IMG/VR virus record: IMGVR_UViG_3300000117_000009
Coordinates: 43,301-107,300 of that record
Origin: a virus
Reading direction: 5' to 3' (one strand)
Length of the DNA: 64,000 nt
Under the pieces are notes generated by a model that was not told the origin of the DNA, ran no database searches, and saw only the letters and a program-made list of their open reading frames with translations. Positions 61,836-64,000 of this stretch are shown here, one piece after another. The position numbers and the translations under genes are program-made. Each line of letters begins with the position of its first letter. Position 1 is the first letter of the stretch.

Positions 61836-62036
61836 ATGCTATATTACATAGGAATTATTTTTATATTACTATTTAATGTAGCAATATTATACGATCAAAC
61901 ACAACACAATGAAGATTTATATAGATCTAATTTTTCTTTATTTCTTTGTGTGCTGACTTTTTTTTGTTTGATTGAACTTTTATTTTTCACGCTAATTTAT
62001 ATCTTTATAACAAACTTTATAGGTGTATTGTCATGA
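61836..62036 (+). CDS. Two-helix membrane protein, 66 aa
   Basis: Two hydrophobic stretches (LYYIGIIFILLFNVAIL and LFLCVLTFFCLIELLFF) separated by a polar loop, and a third shorter one. Size and topology are compatible with a holin or other small membrane protein, but nothing specific supports that, and it is not next to the transglycosylase. It overlaps the ligase by four bases. Confidence 0.55.
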   Translation: MLYYIGIIFILLFNVAILYDQTQHNEDLYRSNFSLFLCVLTFFCLIELLFFTLIYIFITNFIGVLS

Positions 62037-63325
62037 TAGATAAGTTTAATAATTTTATTGCTGAAATGAATTCTTCGACTTCAACAAACGATAAAATTGA
62101 TATCATAAGAGTTGCTGATAGAGATATTAGAAAAATACTGTATTATACGTATAATAGTTACATGCAATATTATATCACACCAAAGCTTTTAGAAAAAAGA
62201 AAGGACTTAGTAAATAATCATACTCAATTTAAAACTATTTTTGAGCTGCTTGATTCATTAAATGCAAGATTGATTACTGGTCACAAGTCTATAGAAGAAG
62301 TAAACGGTTTTATTTTTAATAACCCAGAATACAAGACTTTAATGGACTTAATCCTCGATAGAAATCTTAAAGTAAGAGCATCAGTAAAATTAATTAATAA
62401 AGCAATTACAAATTTGATACCTACTTTCAATGTAGCATTAGCTAACAAGTATGATGAAAAAACAAAAAAGAAAGTAGATTTTAAGAAAGATGTTTGGTAT
62501 GTATCAAGAAAACTCGATGGTGTTCGCTGCCTTATTGTTGTGGACGAAAAAGGAAAGACAAAATCATTCTCCAGAGCAGGAAAACAATTTCATACGCTAT
62601 CCTTGGTAGAAGAAGAAATTAAAAAGCTAGGTGTAAAAAACGTTGTTTATGACGGAGAAATGTGTATTGTAGATAAAAACGGTGATGAAGACTTTCAAAG
62701 TATTATGAAAGAAATTGGTAGAAAAGACCATGTTATAAAAGACGGTCTTTTTCAAATATTTGATTTTATACCAACAGAAATTTTTAAAAAAGGAGAATCA
62801 CAGACAGGCACTTTTTCGCAAAGAGTTTTTGCTTTGCAAAGTTTAATGTTAGGAAGTACACATAAGTACTTAGACTTTTTAAACCAAGCACCTGTTACTT
62901 CTTTTAAAGAGCTAGACGAGTTAATTGTTGAAGCAAATAAAAAAGGTTGGGAAGGTTTAATGCTTAGAAAAAACTCAACTTATAAAGGTAAAAGATCAAA
63001 TGATATTTTAAAAGTAAAAACGTTTTATGACGCTGAGTACAAAGTTGTCAACACATTTTCAGGTCCACTAAGATACATTAAAGAAGGCGTTGAAGTCGAA
63101 GAAGAAATGTTAAGTGGCGTTGCTATCGAACATAAAGGTAATATCGTAAGAGTAGGTAGCGGATTTAGCATTGACCAGAGAAAACATTTATTTAAAAACC
63201 CACAAGATATTTTAGAAAAAACAATAACTGTTCAGTATTTTGAAGAGTCTAAAAACCAAAATGGCAACTATTCTTTAAGATTTCCAGTAATAAAGGTTAT
63301 CCATGGTAATGAAAGAAAATTTTAA
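62033..63325 (+). CDS. ATP-dependent DNA ligase
   Basis: 430 residues. Motif I SRKLDGVRC (Lys160 nucleophile), motif III VVYDGEMCI, IIIa GLFQIFDF, IV WEGLMLRK, V DILKVKTF, then an OB-fold domain. An N-terminal helical domain of ~140 residues resembles those of T4/T7-group ligases. It seals nicks in replication and repair. ATGA overlap with the membrane gene. It is the third ligase-superfamily protein in the window and the most typical. Confidence 0.92.
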   Translation: MIDKFNNFIAEMNSSTSTNDKIDIIRVADRDIRKILYYTYNSYMQYYITPKLLEKRKDLVNNHTQFKTIFELLDSLNARLITGHKSIEEVNGFIFNNPEYKTLMDLILDRNLKVRASVKLINKAITNLIPTFNVALANKYDEKTKKKVDFKKDVWYVSRKLDGVRCLIVVDEKGKTKSFSRAGKQFHTLSLVEEEIKKLGVKNVVYDGEMCIVDKNGDEDFQSIMKEIGRKDHVIKDGLFQIFDFIPTEIFKKGESQTGTFSQRVFALQSLMLGSTHKYLDFLNQAPVTSFKELDELIVEANKKGWEGLMLRKNSTYKGKRSNDILKVKTFYDAEYKVVNTFSGPLRYIKEGVEVEEEMLSGVAIEHKGNIVRVGSGFSIDQRKHLFKNPQDILEKTITVQYFEESKNQNGNYSLRFPVIKVIHGNERKF

Positions 63326-63515
63326 AACAAATGAAAGTTTATCTGGTAAGTTGTGCGATTTTAGAGGACATATAGTTTTAGTAGTTAAAAAGCTTAAATC
63401 ATCATTTAACATACATGATGATAATCTAGAAATGCCGCAAAGATACGAAGTCATGTTTAACGATGGATCTATTGATGTTGTTTCTATTAATTCTCTAAAG
63501 CTAATGAGACAATAA
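63303..63515 (+). CDS. Small hypothetical protein, 70 aa
   Basis: Starts inside the ligase 3' end (AAAGG upstream). A beta-rich small domain (SGKLCDFRGHIVLVVKKL, RYEVMFNDGSIDVVSI) like other SH3-like small proteins here. Function unknown. Confidence 0.55.
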   Translation: MVMKENFKTNESLSGKLCDFRGHIVLVVKKLKSSFNIHDDNLEMPQRYEVMFNDGSIDVVSINSLKLMRQ

Positions 63516-63563
63516 GGTTTTTAGATATATATATACTATATACATTTAAAGCGTGGAGTTAGC

Positions 63564-63920
63564 ATGAAAATTACCGAAAGTAAACTAAGAAATATTATCA
63601 GAAGCGTTATCGCAGAAAACATAGGCGACCTCGACATAACAGCAGACCCTGGCTTGCCAGAATTTCAAGATACACATGACCCAAGTCATAAAGATTTTGA
63701 TCATGCAAGCTCTGCAGAAGAACATCCATTTCTTGACATTTTTTCGCAAATGTGTTCATCTTGGATGACCTCTGACGCTATGTTAAGAAAACAAATTGAG
63801 AATGCTGCACAGTCTCTGTTAGATGAGTCTGAAAAGGATGTTGCAACATTTAGAAGGTGTCTTAAAAACACATGTGCCCCAGAGTCATTAGACGCTATCT
63901 TACCTAGAGACTTTTATTGA
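63564..63920 (+). CDS. Tagged protein, MKITE-type leader
   Basis: 118 residues. Leader MKITESKLRNIIRSVIAE (I-A-E at 16-18), near-identical in pattern to the 10959-11270 protein, while the bodies share nothing obvious. The body has His/Asp-rich sequence then helices with two Cys (RRCLKNTCAPES). GTGGAG precedes the ATG. Followed by a terminator. Confidence 0.65.
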   Translation: MKITESKLRNIIRSVIAENIGDLDITADPGLPEFQDTHDPSHKDFDHASSAEEHPFLDIFSQMCSSWMTSDAMLRKQIENAAQSLLDESEKDVATFRRCLKNTCAPESLDAILPRDFY

Positions 63921-63950
63921 TAGTAAAAAAAATCTAAGTCGCGTCTAAAG

Positions 63951-63972
63951 CCAGCTTATTGCTGGTTTTTTT
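63951..63972 (+). terminator. Rho-independent terminator
   Basis: CCAGC-TTATT-GCTGG stem-loop followed by seven T residues, about 30 bases after the stop of the 63564 gene. It ends the plus-strand block. Confidence 0.85.
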
Positions 63973-64000
63973 GTATTTGCAAAAAGACTGGCAGATTTGA

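Noticed and set aside
1-64000. tRNA genes
   Set aside because: I saw no convincing cloverleaf with T-loop GTTCRA and acceptor pairing in the short intergenic regions; a dedicated scan was not possible.

Overview
The window is a stretch of a large, AT-rich tailed-phage genome (Caudoviricetes, probably a T4-like or jumbo myovirus of a Gram-negative host). The evidence is dense gene packing with ATGA/TTGA overlaps, phage-style replication, repair and nucleotide genes, many small orphan proteins, a chaperonin, a lytic transglycosylase, and no rRNA or tRNA that I can see. The portal, major capsid, terminase, tail and prohead protease genes are not in the window, so the virus cannot be named from it.

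Layout. 1-1250: end of a VWA-domain protein and a small gene. 1260-7289 (minus): three tagged proteins, including one with an ADP-ribosyltransferase (ART)-like N-terminus. 7371-14608: DNA polymerase III alpha, a P-loop kinase fused to a thymidylate-synthase-like domain, thymidine kinase, an ART-like protein, a HAD phosphatase (minus) and dCMP deaminase. 14634-34667 (plus): a long operon of tagged, probably virion-internal proteins including an Fe/Mn superoxide dismutase, then an RNA-ligase-like enzyme, a 5'-3' exonuclease, GroEL, a sigma factor with a separately encoded HTH, and a serine-rich lipoprotein. 34664-51071 (mostly minus): a membrane protein, a second tagged block with an RNA-ligase-like giant, an SNase, basic tagged proteins, a cupin and two tandem ART-like paralogues; two plus-strand genes at 37018-37945 sit inside it. 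51163-63920 (plus): UV endonuclease, IMPDH/PurA/PurB, EF-hand protein, transglycosylase, IrrE-like peptidase, RadA-like ATPase, MoxR ATPase with a VWA-metallopeptidase, DNA ligase, and a last tagged protein followed by a terminator.

Main observation. About twenty otherwise unrelated proteins begin with a short amphipathic leader ending in [L/I]-x-E within the first ~8-25 residues. It resembles the capsid-targeting sequences of T4 internal head proteins, which the prohead protease cuts after (L/I)xE. Replication and nucleotide enzymes in the same window lack it. The tagged set includes a superoxide dismutase, a HAD phosphatase, an HxGH nucleotidyltransferase, three Alt-like ART proteins and very basic proteins. 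The inference is a large payload packaged in the head and injected with the DNA.

Other points of interest are the kinase/TS-like fusion with an Asn-to-Asp change expected to favour dCMP, a 1035-bp insertion flanked by a duplicated promoter, a sigma factor split inside region 4, a likely frameshift at an A9 tract, and a purine branch-point cluster. Functions are read from motifs by eye. No database search was possible.
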